DNA of 64,000 nucleotides from Legionella busanensis (GCF_900461525.1 NZ_UGOD01000001.1:1457001-1521000); one strand, 5' to 3'. Positions 17,847 through 27,902 are shown, numbered from the stretch's first letter. Program-made: numbers and translations. The notes: generated by a model from the sequence alone, not told the origin.

Positions 17847-18500
17847 ATGCAATTAAGTGAGTGGGAAGTTATTATTCTCAAGCCTACCTATGTATTTTCA
17901 TCATTTCTAGCTTCACAATTACCTGATATTGAATTACCTGATCCACATTTGTTAAGTGTTGATAACACAGCTTATGTTATTAAAAAACAAAATAGTGATG
18001 AAGAAACATTAAATGAAATAGAGCGTCATTTTAAATTTATGTTTCATCATGAAATTAGCCGTTGGCTAGGCGACACTGCACATAATGAGATTGAAAGTAG
18101 TTTCTTAGATTTCCTCTGTTGTTTCAAATTTGAGCTGCACTCACATATTGTTTTGATGGAAAACTCCATGTCTCAAGGTAAACAATTAATACGCGTTAAA
18201 CCTCGTTCTGTTTTATTAAAGTGGATGAGAACCACTGTAGAAGAGCAACGAGATTTAACGAGTATTTTAGAAAAAGTAACTGTTTCTAATTTAGCTGAAA
18301 ATGCTACTGTGGTTGTTAAAAATTTTAAAGATTTATCAGAAATTAAACCGTTTCTTCAATCCAATTATTCTCAGATCTTTGAGGCTGAAATGCTTAGAAT
18401 GTGTGATGAAGCAGATCAGTGGCCAAAGGTTGACTCATTTGAAGCTTTCAGTCGTTATTTTTCCATTGATATTCACTCTCAATTAATACATCTGCATTAA
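17847..18500 (+). CDS. Hypothetical protein, first gene of a two-gene unit
   Basis: 217 residues, not recognised. It is mildly acidic, mixed alpha/beta in appearance, with no signal peptide, membrane segment or catalytic motif that I can name. The start is set by AAGGAG at 17835-17840, six bases before ATG 17847; the frame is open up to an ATG at 17763, whose ribosome site is too close. The next gene begins 11 bases after its stop behind its own GGAGG, so the pair is almost certainly one transcript. Confidence 0.72.
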   Translation: MQLSEWEVIILKPTYVFSSFLASQLPDIELPDPHLLSVDNTAYVIKKQNSDEETLNEIERHFKFMFHHEISRWLGDTAHNEIESSFLDFLCCFKFELHSHIVLMENSMSQGKQLIRVKPRSVLLKWMRTTVEEQRDLTSILEKVTVSNLAENATVVVKNFKDLSEIKPFLQSNYSQIFEAEMLRMCDEADQWPKVDSFEAFSRYFSIDIHSQLIHLH

Positions 18501-18511
18501 GGAGGTTGGCT

Positions 18512-19375
18512 ATGGGGCCAATAGCTATAGCAGTTATTTGTGCGGCAGTTTTTGGGGTAGTCAGTACTATTACAGCTTTTATACACCGTCTATTAGCAAG
18601 CCGGGATAAGCGGTTAAATGATCTTGCGCAAGCCAAGGCTTTAACCCAGGAAACGACAGAGTTAGAGAAATTACGCCACGAAATGTTAAGCTACAAACGT
18701 TATAATGCTTATTATCAAGTTTTAGGTGAAAATAAGGAAGCAATACAATACCTTGATCAAAAGATTGAGGAAATTTTAAAGAAAAAATCAGCCCTTATTG
18801 AACGATATGCTCAAGCAATCGTTAAAGAGTCAAACGCAATCGTTACGGGAAATAGTTCGCCTGATCGTAAAATAGTTTGTGACAAGTTGAGACAGGAAAT
18901 TGATAATCAACTTAAAACCTATGATATAGAAATTAAACAATTACAAACGCGCCGTTCTAATTTATGGAATTCTAATAAAGAATTACAAGATTATATTCTA
19001 GAACAAGAAAAAAAGCGAAATGAGCATATGGATGCTGTCTATCAGCAACATTCTGCTCTGCTAGAAAAAATCTTCCTACGCCATACTGATAATACTGAAA
19101 ATATTACTAAAACACTTATTGATTCAACAACACAAACATTTAAGTCTTTAATTACGGCCCCCATTGAATTTTTAGCTAAAAGCTTTCGTTTAACGAGGAA
19201 TGCTTCATCAAATGTAGCAAAACAAGAACTATTAAAAAGGCAAAATATTGCCGCTTTAGAAGCCCTAATTAATGGTCAAGATGAAGTTGGTAGCCCGGGA
19301 TTTGATAGAAAAAATAAACAAGAAAATGATAAAATGCCACTGGGTTATACAGCTAATTTCTCATTTAATATGTAA
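18512..19375 (+). CDS. Hypothetical coiled-coil protein with N-terminal membrane helix
   Basis: 287 residues. One hydrophobic helix at residues 3-22 (IAIAVICAAVFGVVSTITAF) is followed by a long charged coiled-coil region (about 40-190, with repeated KLRxE, LDQKIEEILKKK and LQTRRSNLW patterns). The C-terminus is polar. GGAGG at 18501-18505 overlaps the end of the upstream stop region and sets ATG 18512. It looks like a membrane-anchored scaffold; the partner may be the upstream protein. No homologous family is recognised. Confidence 0.7.
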   Translation: MGPIAIAVICAAVFGVVSTITAFIHRLLASRDKRLNDLAQAKALTQETTELEKLRHEMLSYKRYNAYYQVLGENKEAIQYLDQKIEEILKKKSALIERYAQAIVKESNAIVTGNSSPDRKIVCDKLRQEIDNQLKTYDIEIKQLQTRRSNLWNSNKELQDYILEQEKKRNEHMDAVYQQHSALLEKIFLRHTDNTENITKTLIDSTTQTFKSLITAPIEFLAKSFRLTRNASSNVAKQELLKRQNIAALEALINGQDEVGSPGFDRKNKQENDKMPLGYTANFSFNM

Positions 19376-19388
19376 TTCTCAATAAATT

Positions 19389-19421
19389 CACGGTTAATTT
19401 ATGTTAATCGTGGATTTTTTT
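19389..19421 (+). terminator. Rho-independent terminator of the hypothetical pair
   Basis: Stem CACGGTTAA / TTAATCGTG (19389-19397 / 19404-19412, one G-T pair) with a six-base loop, then GATTTTTTT. It ends the two-gene hypothetical unit. The rest of the gap to 19633 holds no gene. Confidence 0.75.
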
Positions 19422-19633
19422 CTACCAATTTATAATAAATTCGGGCATAATCTCTTCCTTATCTCAATAAATATTATTTATAGTTAATTAATGCCGCCTA
19501 AAACTTCAATAATAAAATCAAAAATTCTAAAGGGTATTGCAGCACTTTTAACCTTTTTTTAACATATATAAGCCATATATTGTTAAGTGAGATTTTAAAT
19601 AAAATATTGAGCCGCCGTATTATGGAGTTGAAG

Positions 19634-20701
19634 ATGAGAAAAAATTTTAGAGCTATTTTAGCCATTTTTTTTATAAGTTTTTTTGCTAGTATTTCAATAG
19701 CAAGCACCCAAGATGATCTTTTAAATTATGAAAAAAATACCGTAGAAATTTTTCAAAAATTTTCATCCAAAGTAGTTTCAGTTCATCGATTAGCGACTGT
19801 CCGACATGCTTATACCAAAATGCATGTTCCTGCCGGGGCTGGTTCGGGTATTATCTGGGATAAGCAGGGGCATATTGTTACGAATTATCATGTCATTAAA
19901 GGTGCTGATGATCTTGCCGTTACAATTGGTAATGTTACCGTTCCTGCTAAAGTGATAGGTGCTGAACCACGTAAAGATCTTGCTGTTCTTGCGATATCTT
20001 CAACTAAGGCATTAAATTTACTAAAAAATGTGACGCCTTTTGAAATTATTCATAGCCGTAATTTATTAGTAGGCCAAAAAGTAATAGCGATTGGTAACCC
20101 TTTTGGTTTGGATCATAGCTTAACTATCGGCGTTATTTCCGCTTTAGGTCGACAAGTTCCAGGTGCCGGTGGTGTTACTATCCGTGAAATGATTCAAACA
20201 GATGCCTCTATTAATCCGGGAAATTCAGGTGGGCCTCTTCTTGATAGCAAAGGCCGCTTAATAGGGCTTAATACGGCTATTTATTCTAATTCAGGGGCTT
20301 CAGCAGGTATTGGCTTCGCTGTTCCCTCTGATGATGTAGAGCGTATTGTTCCACAATTAATAAAAAATGGACGAGTAGTTTTAGCAGGTATTGGCATTCG
20401 TCGAGTCGAGCCTAGCATTGCAAAGCACTTTGGTATTAAAAAAGGTATTTTAATTTTAGATATTTTACCGCATTCACCTGCTGCTACAGCTAAATTACGG
20501 GGCACTTTCAGAGATGTTGACGGTAGAATTCATCTAGGCGATATTATTACCGCTGTCAATGGTCATCCAATTCCTAATTATGATACTTTTTATAATTTAC
20601 TTACCGATATCAAAGTAGGTGAAGAGATTACAATAACTGTTCAACGAGGCGGAAAGCATATCAATCATAAATTAAAAACAATTGATATAGCTAGTTACTA
20701 A
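19634..20701 (+). CDS. Periplasmic trypsin-like serine protease with one PDZ domain (DegP/DegS family)
   Basis: 355 residues. A signal peptide (about 1-23) is followed by a trypsin-like domain with the complete triad: H86 (TNYHV), D115 (RKDLAVL) and S198 (NPGNSGGPL). One PDZ domain follows (about 255-345). One PDZ makes it DegS-like in layout, but it has a cleavable-looking signal rather than a clear anchor; DegP normally has two PDZ domains. ATG 19634 is chosen because GGAG lies six bases upstream; in-frame starts at 19580 (TTG) and 19622 are less well placed. Role: envelope protein quality control. Confidence 0.88.
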   Translation: MRKNFRAILAIFFISFFASISIASTQDDLLNYEKNTVEIFQKFSSKVVSVHRLATVRHAYTKMHVPAGAGSGIIWDKQGHIVTNYHVIKGADDLAVTIGNVTVPAKVIGAEPRKDLAVLAISSTKALNLLKNVTPFEIIHSRNLLVGQKVIAIGNPFGLDHSLTIGVISALGRQVPGAGGVTIREMIQTDASINPGNSGGPLLDSKGRLIGLNTAIYSNSGASAGIGFAVPSDDVERIVPQLIKNGRVVLAGIGIRRVEPSIAKHFGIKKGILILDILPHSPAATAKLRGTFRDVDGRIHLGDIITAVNGHPIPNYDTFYNLLTDIKVGEEITITVQRGGKHINHKLKTIDIASY

Positions 20702-20734
20702 TTGACTTCTATCCAGAAAAAAGAGAAACCAAAC

Positions 20735-20829
20735 GTAGATTGGGCTAAACGAAGTGCAGCCCAACAATTACAGCCATAAGGCATGTAGCTTATTCATAAT
20801 TCGTCGGACTGCATTTTGCTTAGATTTAA
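20735..20829. repeat. Family B intergenic repeat, truncated copy
   Basis: Starts GTAGATTGGGCT and shares GCAGCCCAACAATT, CATAAGGCA and GTAGCTT with the intact element at 43674-43773, but its right-hand arm is decayed; it runs straight into a family A element. Confidence 0.65.
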
Positions 20830-20892
20830 GTAGCCTGGGTGCAGGCCCAAAGGGCCGGAACCCGGGTTTCATTTCGTTTCACCCAGGCTGCT
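20830..20892. repeat. Intergenic inverted-repeat element, family A, copy 2 (reverse orientation)
   Basis: Arms TAGCCTGGGTG / CACCCAGGCT; the interior GGAACCCGGGTTTCATTTCGTT is the reverse complement of that of the copy at 13075-13136. It lies between the DegP-like gene and pyrE. Confidence 0.75.
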
Positions 20893-20946
20893 GTACATTT
20901 GCCACGTAGCAATATCATGAAAAAAAGCAAAGGATGTCAATAGTAT

Positions 20947-21603
20947 TTAAGCACCATACAGCTGTTGATAATGCTGAAGTTGTTTTAACTCTTCATTTAA
21001 TTGCTTATTTTCTAAATATGCCATTAAATCATGTATATCAATAATTGATAATACTTGAATGCCTTGCTTTCGTATTTCACTAATTGCTGATTGTTCAGTT
21101 AAACCACGTTCACAGCGATCAAGTGCAATAATGACAGTTGTTAAAGATCCACCATTTTCTTTAATTAACGTTTGTGCTTCTCGAAAGGCAGTTCCGGCTG
21201 TAATAACATCGTCAATAATAATCGTATCGCCAGTTAGAGGCGCACCGATAAGGATTCCTCCTTCCCCGTGTGCCTTTGCCTCTTTGCGATTAAAGGTTAC
21301 AGTGGCATTAATACCATAATCTGCTAAGGCAATACTTGTTGCAGTTGCTAATGGTAAGCCTTTATAGGCTGGCCCAAATAAATGTGAGCAGTTTATATTA
21401 TGTTCCACAAGGGTTTTTGCATAAAATTGACCAAGTTGTTTTAAAGGCTGCCCATGATAAAATAAGCCAGCATTAAAAAAATAGGGGCTTTGACGACCAG
21501 ATTTTAAGGTAAAGTTACCAAATTTCAATACGTTACAGCTTAAGGCAAGTTCAATAAAAGTTTCTTTCGTATAATTTTGAGTCGTTTGTACCTGATTAGT
21601 CAA
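20947..21603 (-). CDS. pyrE: Orotate phosphoribosyltransferase
   Basis: Fifth step of UMP synthesis: orotate plus PRPP gives orotidine 5'-phosphate. 218 residues, normal length. Seen are [19 protein letters not shown] (orotate/PRPP region near the N-terminus), [13 protein letters not shown] (catalytic flexible loop) and the PRPP-binding motif [16 protein letters not shown]. No ATG exists before the conserved N-terminal region, so translation must begin at TTG 21603, with AGGAG about nine bases upstream. Stands alone between repeats and the cold-shock gene. Confidence 0.94.
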   Translation of the reverse strand: MTNQVQTTQNYTKETFIELALSCNVLKFGNFTLKSGRQSPYFFNAGLFYHGQPLKQLGQFYAKTLVEHNINCSHLFGPAYKGLPLATATSIALADYGINATVTFNRKEAKAHGEGGILIGAPLTGDTIIIDDVITAGTAFREAQTLIKENGGSLTTVIIALDRCERGLTEQSAISEIRKQGIQVLSIIDIHDLMAYLENKQLNEELKQLQHYQQLYGA

Positions 21604-21818
21604 AATAAAATTCTCCTAAGTTATAAAAAATCTTAACAATCAACAAAAAAGTGCTATGCTAATCTTAATGCTAGTAATTTTTAGCATTGTTAGGTATTTA
21701 TTTTAAATTGAATTTTCTCCTAATTAGAGCTAATAATAAAGGAGTAGTTTAAATTTAGCTGTTAAATACTTAGTGGTTAGATTTTCGATTACAAGCTTCA
21801 GACGAAAGGGGATAGCGA

Positions 21819-22034
21819 ATGTCGCAAAGAGAGACTGGCCATGTTAAATGGTTCAATGAAAAAAAGGGATTTGGATTTATTGTCAATCAAAATGGTGATG
21901 ATATCTTCATTCATTACAAAGATATTAATGGCACGGGCTTTAAGACGTTGCATGAAAACGATCTTGTTTCTTATATCGTTGATAAAGGACCAAAAGGATA
22001 TAAAGCACAAGATGTGACTGTTATTCATGAATAA
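21819..22034 (+). CDS. Cold-shock domain protein
   Basis: 71-residue single-OB-fold nucleic-acid-binding protein of the CspA family. Both RNA-binding motifs are present: RNP1 KGFGFI and RNP2 DIFIHY (DIFVHF in CspA). The start HVKWFNEKKGFGFI is canonical. GGGGA lies upstream of ATG. The 215-bp leader from pyrE could hold a regulatory 5' UTR as in other csp genes, but I see no specific thermosensor structure. Role: RNA chaperone or transcription antiterminator; cold-inducibility is not shown. Confidence 0.92.
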   Translation: MSQRETGHVKWFNEKKGFGFIVNQNGDDIFIHYKDINGTGFKTLHENDLVSYIVDKGPKGYKAQDVTVIHE

Positions 22035-22181
22035 TTAGATCTATTAATTATTGCGTTTAGCTAAGCTAAATAATCTAGATGTTTCATTAGATTATTAGGC
22101 ATGCTAGTTGAAAAATTCTTGCTACCAAAGCATGAATAGATAATTATTCGCCAAATAAATAACAAGGCATATTCACTACAG

Positions 22182-22197
22182 TAAGCCAGCTGGCTTA
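22182..22197. other. Perfect palindrome in the csp-SDR gap
   Basis: TAAGCCAGCTGGCTTA is a perfect 16-bp palindrome in the 320-bp gap 22035-22354, followed 3 bases later by a partial repeat (TTAAGCTGG). It has no T-run, so a terminator role is doubtful; a protein-binding site is possible. Nothing else is seen in this gap. Confidence 0.35.
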
Positions 22198-22354
22198 AAT
22201 TAAGCTGGTCTACCTGTTTTTTATAAATTACTTGGTTTTGTATTCGGTATACAGGATAATGTATAAAACGGCTAAGTACACTTTCAAATTCAAAATATAT
22301 GAGCTCTAGTCATGTTATATTCAATCTTAGCCATCACCAGTGGGAGCAGCATTT

Positions 22355-23218
22355 ATGAAAACTGCTAGACGTGTCGCTGTTATAACTGGCGCGGCAAATG
22401 GTATTGGTTTGGCATTAACTCAACATTGCCTACAAAGAGGTATGAATGTAGTAATGGCAGATAATGACATATCAACTTTATGTGATCGAGTTGAACAGTT
22501 AAGTGTTCAAGCTGAAGCAGAAATTTTGGGTGTAACTTGTGATGTAACAAAGCCTGAAAATCTTAAGCATTTAGCTAAGCAAACTATTGAGCGATTTGAG
22601 CGAATTGATTGGGTATTTAATAATGCAGGCATTTGTGGTCATCTTGAGCCTGTATGGGAGCTTACTAATGAGCATATTCGTAAAGTAATGGATGTTAATC
22701 TATATGGCATTATTTATGCTATTCAAGCTTTTTTACCTATTATGTTCAACCAAAATCATCGATCACATATCATTAATATGTCTAGTTTTTATGGATTATG
22801 TAGTGGCTCACAAATGGCAGCTTACGCTATGTCAAAGCATGCGGTTATTGCACTTTCCGAATCGATTTATTTTGATTTAAAGCGTTTAAATAAGCCTGTA
22901 GATGTTTCTGTTGTTTGCCCTTCTTTTACAAACACCCAATTATTAGTTAATTCAACACCTCTAAATGATAATAAGCTGCATGAAATGCTAAAAGATTTAA
23001 TTGAGCGAAGTAGGCCTGCAGAGGACGTGGCCCAATATATCCTTTATGAATTAGAGAAAAAAACTTTTTATATATTACCTGATAAGGAAGTAAAGGAATA
23101 TTGTCAACAAAGAGTTGAGGCAATAATTAATCAAACGGAGCCACACCAGCATAATATTGAAAAACTCATTGCTTCTTTAAGTGAACGGGCGCTTCGATTT
23201 AACTCTCTTACTATATAA
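22355..23218 (+). CDS. Short-chain dehydrogenase/reductase
   Basis: 287-residue classical SDR: nucleotide site TGAANGIG, NNAG (in FNNAGICG), catalytic Ser in NMSSFYG and YAMSK (Tyr-Lys). The C-terminal extension beyond residue 200 is longer than minimal SDRs. GGGAG lies eight bases before ATG 22355; an in-frame GTG at 22340 is less likely. The MFS gene follows 55 bp later on the same strand, so co-transcription is possible. Substrate unknown. Confidence 0.86.
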   Translation: MKTARRVAVITGAANGIGLALTQHCLQRGMNVVMADNDISTLCDRVEQLSVQAEAEILGVTCDVTKPENLKHLAKQTIERFERIDWVFNNAGICGHLEPVWELTNEHIRKVMDVNLYGIIYAIQAFLPIMFNQNHRSHIINMSSFYGLCSGSQMAAYAMSKHAVIALSESIYFDLKRLNKPVDVSVVCPSFTNTQLLVNSTPLNDNKLHEMLKDLIERSRPAEDVAQYILYELEKKTFYILPDKEVKEYCQQRVEAIINQTEPHQHNIEKLIASLSERALRFNSLTI

Positions 23219-23273
23219 GCTAATAGTTAAATGTATGATCAATAAATTAATTTAAAACTAAAATAATAGACCA

Positions 23274-24554
23274 ATGCATTTATTAAGTAGTCGATCTTTT
23301 TTACCTTTATTTCTTACTCAGTTTTTTGGGGCATTCAACGATAATGTTTTCAAATTAGCAATGTTAACATTAATTAGTTATCATTTAAGCACCTCACAAG
23401 CTAATTCTGAGCATTATCAATCAATTGCTGCTATTTTATTTACTTTACCATTCTTTTTATTTTCAGCTATTGCTGGTCAATTAGCAGATACCTATGATAA
23501 AGCATTTTTAACGCGGGTAATTAAATTTACCGAAGTTATTCTAATGGTAATAGGCAGTATTTCTTTGCTAAAGGGTAGTATTCCTTTTATGTTGCTGACT
23601 CTAGCTGGGCTTGGTATTCACTCTACGTTTTTTGGCCCTATTAAATATGCAATATTGCCTGATCATTTGCCCAGGTCGCAATTATTAAGTGCCACAGGCT
23701 TTATTGAAGCGAGTACTTTTTTAGCTATTCTAACTGGTACTATTTTAGGTACTTTATCTATAGGAAATAAGAACCATGTTACTCATGCTATTTTATTAAT
23801 TAATTTAGCTTCCTTCAGTGGTCTTGTAGCTAGTTTTTTTATTCTTCCTGCACCACCTGCTCAGTTAAACTTAACTAAAATCGACTTAAATATTTGGCAT
23901 TCAACAATCAAGATGCTTAAAAAGGTAATAAATAATAAACGTATCTACCCTGTTATATTACTAATTTCTTGGTTTTGGTTTATAGGCGCTGTTGTTTTAA
24001 CTAAATTACCGGATTATACCCATTATATTTTGCGCGCTGATACTACCGTATTTGCTATGTTTTTAGGAATATTTTCAATTGGTATTGCAGCAGGGTCTCT
24101 CGCTATTATCAAATTTTTAGCAGGCCAAATTACCTTACGATATGTGCCTATAGCAATGTTATTTTTATCAATTTTTGCCCTAGATTTGTACTTGGCTTCT
24201 CCTTCTATAAGACCCAATGCGCCCTTAATTAATTTATTACAATTTCTTATGGTTTTAAAGTATTGGCGCATTACTATTGATTTTTTTCTTTTTTCATTTT
24301 GTGGGGGATTGTTTGTCGTACCGTTATACACTTATTTACAAGTGATAAGTACTGAAAGTCAACGGGCACAAACGATAGCAGCAAATAATATTTATAATGC
24401 ATTAGCCATGGTTTTAGGTGGCTTCATGGTCATGCTCATGCTTAAGCTTAGGTTTTTAATTAAAGACGTCTTTTTAGCCATTGCATTAGCTAATATTATT
24501 GTTGCTATTGTATTAAATCGACTTTATAAAGTTAATCATTTAACCAGTCTTTAA
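23274..24554 (+). CDS. MFS transporter of the LplT-like group
   Basis: 426 residues, about 12 membrane segments. The N-terminus [21 protein letters not shown] and [16 protein letters not shown] are signatures of the lysophospholipid flippase group (LplT and the MFS half of Aas-type fusions). No acyltransferase domain is attached here. The 3' end overlaps the convergent hemF by 23 bp. Likely role: inner-membrane flipping of lysophospholipids for repair; this is inferred from family only. Confidence 0.78.
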   Translation: MHLLSSRSFLPLFLTQFFGAFNDNVFKLAMLTLISYHLSTSQANSEHYQSIAAILFTLPFFLFSAIAGQLADTYDKAFLTRVIKFTEVILMVIGSISLLKGSIPFMLLTLAGLGIHSTFFGPIKYAILPDHLPRSQLLSATGFIEASTFLAILTGTILGTLSIGNKNHVTHAILLINLASFSGLVASFFILPAPPAQLNLTKIDLNIWHSTIKMLKKVINNKRIYPVILLISWFWFIGAVVLTKLPDYTHYILRADTTVFAMFLGIFSIGIAAGSLAIIKFLAGQITLRYVPIAMLFLSIFALDLYLASPSIRPNAPLINLLQFLMVLKYWRITIDFFLFSFCGGLFVVPLYTYLQVISTESQRAQTIAANNIYNALAMVLGGFMVMLMLKLRFLIKDVFLAIALANIIVAIVLNRLYKVNHLTSL

Positions 24555-25458
24555 CTGGTAAAAAATCTGTATAAAGCTTTGCTTCATGGCTCCCTTCTTC
24601 AGGTTGCCAATTATAAATCCAGTGTACCTCAGGGGGTAGAGACATTAAAATGGATTCTGTTCGTCCTCCTGATTGTAAACCAAACAAAGTACCTCGGTCA
24701 TAAATTAGATTAAATTCAACATAACGTCCACGACGATATAATTGGAATGCTTTTTCTTTTTCACCATACGGTAAATCTTTCCGTTTCCTAACTATAGGTT
24801 CGTAAGCTTGTAGAAAATGATTGCCAATACTTCGCATAAAGGCAAAACTATGTTCGAAACTAATTTCATTAAAGTCATCAAAAAACAAGCCACCGATTCC
24901 ACGGGCTTCTTGTCGATGCTTTAAAAAGAAATAATCATCACACCATTTTTTGAAAGTTGGATGAAGATGTTCGCCAAATGGTAAACATGCTTGTCTGGCA
25001 ACAGAGTGCCAATGGCGACAGTCTTCATAAAACCCATAATAAGGTGTTAAATCGAAACCACCACCAAACCACCAAATAGGTGGCAAATCAGCTCTTTCTG
25101 CAGCAAAAAATCGAATATTGGCATGAGTAGTAGGTACATAAGGATTTTCTGGGTGTACTACAATAGATATACCTAAAGCATTAAAAGAACGGCCAGCAAG
25201 TTCTGGACGTGATGCACTGGCACTAGGAGGCAATTGCTGTCCTAAAACATGGGAAAAATTAACACCTGCTTTTGCAAATAAATTTCCTTTTTCTAAAATG
25301 CGACTAATTCCTCCTCCACCCAATTCTCTAGTCCAGATATCTTCCTTAAATGTTTTACCATCTAATCCGCTTAATGTGGCGCAAATCGTTTGTTGTAGTT
25401 TAAGTAAATAGTCTTTAATTAAGTCAATAGCATTATCAGGTAAAATTAAATTACTCAC
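24532..25458 (-). CDS. hemF: Oxygen-dependent coproporphyrinogen III oxidase
   Basis: Haem synthesis: oxidative decarboxylation of coproporphyrinogen III to protoporphyrinogen IX with O2. About 308 residues. Family motifs are [50 protein letters not shown] and the long [28 protein letters not shown] block. No ATG is available near the N-terminus; GTG 25458 aligns best with E. coli HemF and has a purine-rich AAGAG seven bases upstream; TTG 25488 is the alternative. The tail overlaps the convergent MFS gene. Confidence 0.93.
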   Translation of the reverse strand: MSNLILPDNAIDLIKDYLLKLQQTICATLSGLDGKTFKEDIWTRELGGGGISRILEKGNLFAKAGVNFSHVLGQQLPPSASASRPELAGRSFNALGISIVVHPENPYVPTTHANIRFFAAERADLPPIWWFGGGFDLTPYYGFYEDCRHWHSVARQACLPFGEHLHPTFKKWCDDYFFLKHRQEARGIGGLFFDDFNEISFEHSFAFMRSIGNHFLQAYEPIVRKRKDLPYGEKEKAFQLYRRGRYVEFNLIYDRGTLFGLQSGGRTESILMSLPPEVHWIYNWQPEEGSHEAKLYTDFLPVKDWLND

Positions 25459-25658
25459 ACAAAGGCTCTTAAGACACAAATAAGTCAATAATACTATATT
25501 TTGTCTGAATAAATGAGACTATTTACATGGAGATGGCATTTTCAAACCCTTTTATTTAAATAAAGGCTATTTAATACAAAAATTAGTAATTTAATAAAAA
25601 ATATAGCTGGCATAGCGATTGCATCTATAAATTCAAAGTGACCATTGGAGAGCACCTT

Positions 25659-26267
25659 GTGTTTGACTTAGATGGTTATTCCTACAAATATGACGATTTA
25701 AATCAATTAGACAATTCAGCGTTTTCTAATGAAACAGCTTTTTTGCCTTGTATTGATAAGACGTGGGCTTTACTAACTTGGTATCATCTCAATTATATCA
25801 TTCCTGATTTTAGTAAGCGATTAACTTCTACTTTTCAATCTAATCAAATCCTCCAAGCTTCAGCTTTAGTAGGACGTAAAGTAATTATTGCCTCTGATCA
25901 TCTATTAATTGATAAAGAAATATCCTGTCGTATCCTTGTTGAAGTGGTTACTAAAGTTAATAAAGCTATTGTATATATTTATGATTGTACTGATAGATTA
26001 ATACGTAAACTCTTGTTAAATGAACAACCAGCAGGTTTTTTAGAGTTTGAATGGGATTTATTAGATCATCAAGGTTTACGTATACCAGCAGGTAAATATT
26101 CAATTCATGTGATTGGTTCCATTGCCAGTAAAAAAATTGCATTAAAGACATTGATTATTGCTAACGTCAATGGCGTTAACTTAGATCCAAAAATAGGTGA
26201 GGTAACGTTGAGTGTTGCAGGTATTGGTGAAATTTCTTTAGAGCAAGTCGAGTTTATTTCAAATTAA
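25659..26267 (+). CDS. Orphan FlgD-like protein
   Basis: 202 residues. The C-terminal half resembles the flagellar hook-cap protein FlgD: ASALVGRKV, a beta sandwich with VYIYDCTDRLIRKLLLNEQPAGFLEFEWDLLDHQGLRIPAGKYSI, matching the family pattern (A)xLVGxxV ... G-x-WDG-x-D-x-x-G-x-x-x-P-x-G-x-Y. The N-terminal region is much diverged. GTG 25659 is chosen because GGAGAG lies seven bases upstream; an in-frame GTG at 25638 is possible. No flagellar gene is adjacent, so this is either a displaced paralogue or a protein with another use. Confidence 0.6.
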   Translation: MFDLDGYSYKYDDLNQLDNSAFSNETAFLPCIDKTWALLTWYHLNYIIPDFSKRLTSTFQSNQILQASALVGRKVIIASDHLLIDKEISCRILVEVVTKVNKAIVYIYDCTDRLIRKLLLNEQPAGFLEFEWDLLDHQGLRIPAGKYSIHVIGSIASKKIALKTLIIANVNGVNLDPKIGEVTLSVAGIGEISLEQVEFISN

Positions 26268-26362
26268 TAAGCAATTGAAATTAATTAATTTCATTACATA
26301 AGGCTTAAAGTCTGAAAAAAATTAAGCTAGTATAGACTTCTTTTGTATAGCAGCGAGTGTTC

Positions 26363-27655
26363 ATGGCAGAGCCGGTAATTAATTGCCCAAGTTGCAAAAA
26401 TGAAGTCAAGTTAACGGAGTCTTTAGCAGCGCCTTTAGTGGAGTCAATCAAAAAACAATATCAATTAGAGCTCGCCGAAAAAGATTTGGAAATTGCTACA
26501 AAAGAAGAATTTTACAGAAAAAGAGAGACAGAATTAAAAGAGGCACAAAAAAAGTTAAAGGAGCAAATAGAAGCTCAAGTTGAAGAGCAGCTGCAAAAAG
26601 AGCGCTTAAATATAGCTGCTGAAGAAGCAAAAAAAGCAAAATATGCCTTAGGGAATGAATTAGAAAACAAAGCTAAGGAGCTAGGTGAGTTAAAAGCTAT
26701 TTTAGTCATGCGTGACGAGAAGCTAGCCGCTGCACAAAAACAACAAGCAGAATTATTAAGACAGCAGCGAGAATTAGAAGATGCTAAGCGCGAAATGGAT
26801 TTAACCATTGAAAAAAGTATTCAAGATGGCTTAGCTGAAATCCGAGTAAAAGCGAAGCGTGAAGCAGAAGATGCACTCCAACTTAAGGTGCAAGAAAAAG
26901 AAGAAACTATTCAAGCGATGCAAAAGCAAATAGAGCAATTAAAACAAAAAGCAGAACAAGGCTCTCAACAACTACAAGGGGAAGTGCAAGAATTACTGTT
27001 GGAAAGAATGCTACAAGCAAAATTTCCCACTGATATTGTTGAGCCTGTGCCTAAAGGGGAGTTTGGGGGGGATATTTTACAGCGTGTCTTTGCTTTAGGT
27101 GGTCCATGTTGCGGTACAATTTTATGGGAGTCAAAACGAACCAAACATTGGAATGATCATTGGCTAGCCAAATTACGTGATGATCAACGAGCAGCTAAAG
27201 CTGATATTTGCGTTATAGTAAGTCAAGCTTTACCTCTGCAGGTTGAAACATTTGAACAAATTGAAGGTGTTTGGGTAACGCATCCAAGAGCAGCATTTCC
27301 TGTTGCCATGGTTTTAAGGCAAACATTGTTAGACATTGCTATGGTACGTAAAACGTCTGAGGGTCAACAAACAAAAACAGAACTTGTTTATCAATATTTA
27401 ACAGGGCCTCGGTTTAAACAACGAGTTGAGGCCATTGTTGAGGCTTTTTCTGCGATGCAATCTGACTTAGATAAAGAACGTAAAGTTATTCTTAAGCAAT
27501 GGGCAAAGCGGCATGAGCAAATTGAACGCGTTATGCAAGCAACGGTAGGTATGTATGGTGATCTGCAAGGAATTGCTGGTAAGTCCTTACAAGAGATTGC
27601 AGGTTTAGAGTTAGCTGCTTTAGATAGTGAGGTGTTGGAGGAAGTAATTACTTGA
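26363..27655 (+). CDS. DUF2130 coiled-coil protein, nuclease-like C-terminus
   Basis: 430 residues. An N-terminal CPSCKNEV segment hints at a metal-binding knuckle (single CxxC), followed by a long coiled coil (about 30-205). The C-terminal DUF2130 core has GGDILQRV and GTILWESKRTKHWNDHWLAKLRDDQRAAKADICVIVS; the D...E-x-K pattern is like PD-(D/E)XK nucleases. Members of this family occur widely but have no agreed function. ATG 26363 is preferred to GTG 26357. A strong bidirectional terminator follows. Confidence 0.8.
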   Translation: MAEPVINCPSCKNEVKLTESLAAPLVESIKKQYQLELAEKDLEIATKEEFYRKRETELKEAQKKLKEQIEAQVEEQLQKERLNIAAEEAKKAKYALGNELENKAKELGELKAILVMRDEKLAAAQKQQAELLRQQRELEDAKREMDLTIEKSIQDGLAEIRVKAKREAEDALQLKVQEKEETIQAMQKQIEQLKQKAEQGSQQLQGEVQELLLERMLQAKFPTDIVEPVPKGEFGGDILQRVFALGGPCCGTILWESKRTKHWNDHWLAKLRDDQRAAKADICVIVSQALPLQVETFEQIEGVWVTHPRAAFPVAMVLRQTLLDIAMVRKTSEGQQTKTELVYQYLTGPRFKQRVEAIVEAFSAMQSDLDKERKVILKQWAKRHEQIERVMQATVGMYGDLQGIAGKSLQEIAGLELAALDSEVLEEVIT

Positions 27656-27840
27656 CTTAAATTATTAGACCTCTTACCTAAGCTGTTTATTTTAGGCGAT
27701 TGCTGTGTTGCAAAGATTTCTCCGGTACTCATTTATTCCATTTAAACGCTGCTCCTTAACCCCCTAGCGCCTTGCACTTACACAAAATAGGTTAGACAAG
27801 AAATCTATCCTCTAATTTCTTTACTATAAAAAGCTATGAA

Positions 27841-27883
27841 AAACGCTAACATTCACCATATTGGAGAATGTTAGCGTTTTTTT
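27841..27883. terminator. Bidirectional rho-independent terminator
   Basis: Perfect 14-bp stem AAACGCTAACATTC / GAATGTTAGCGTTT (27841-27854 / 27866-27879), then a T-run; preceded by A residues that give a T-run on the other strand. It serves the DUF2130 gene and the convergent gene ending at 27903. Confidence 0.85.
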
Positions 27884-27902
27884 ATGTTAACTTTTTTATA
27901 AA

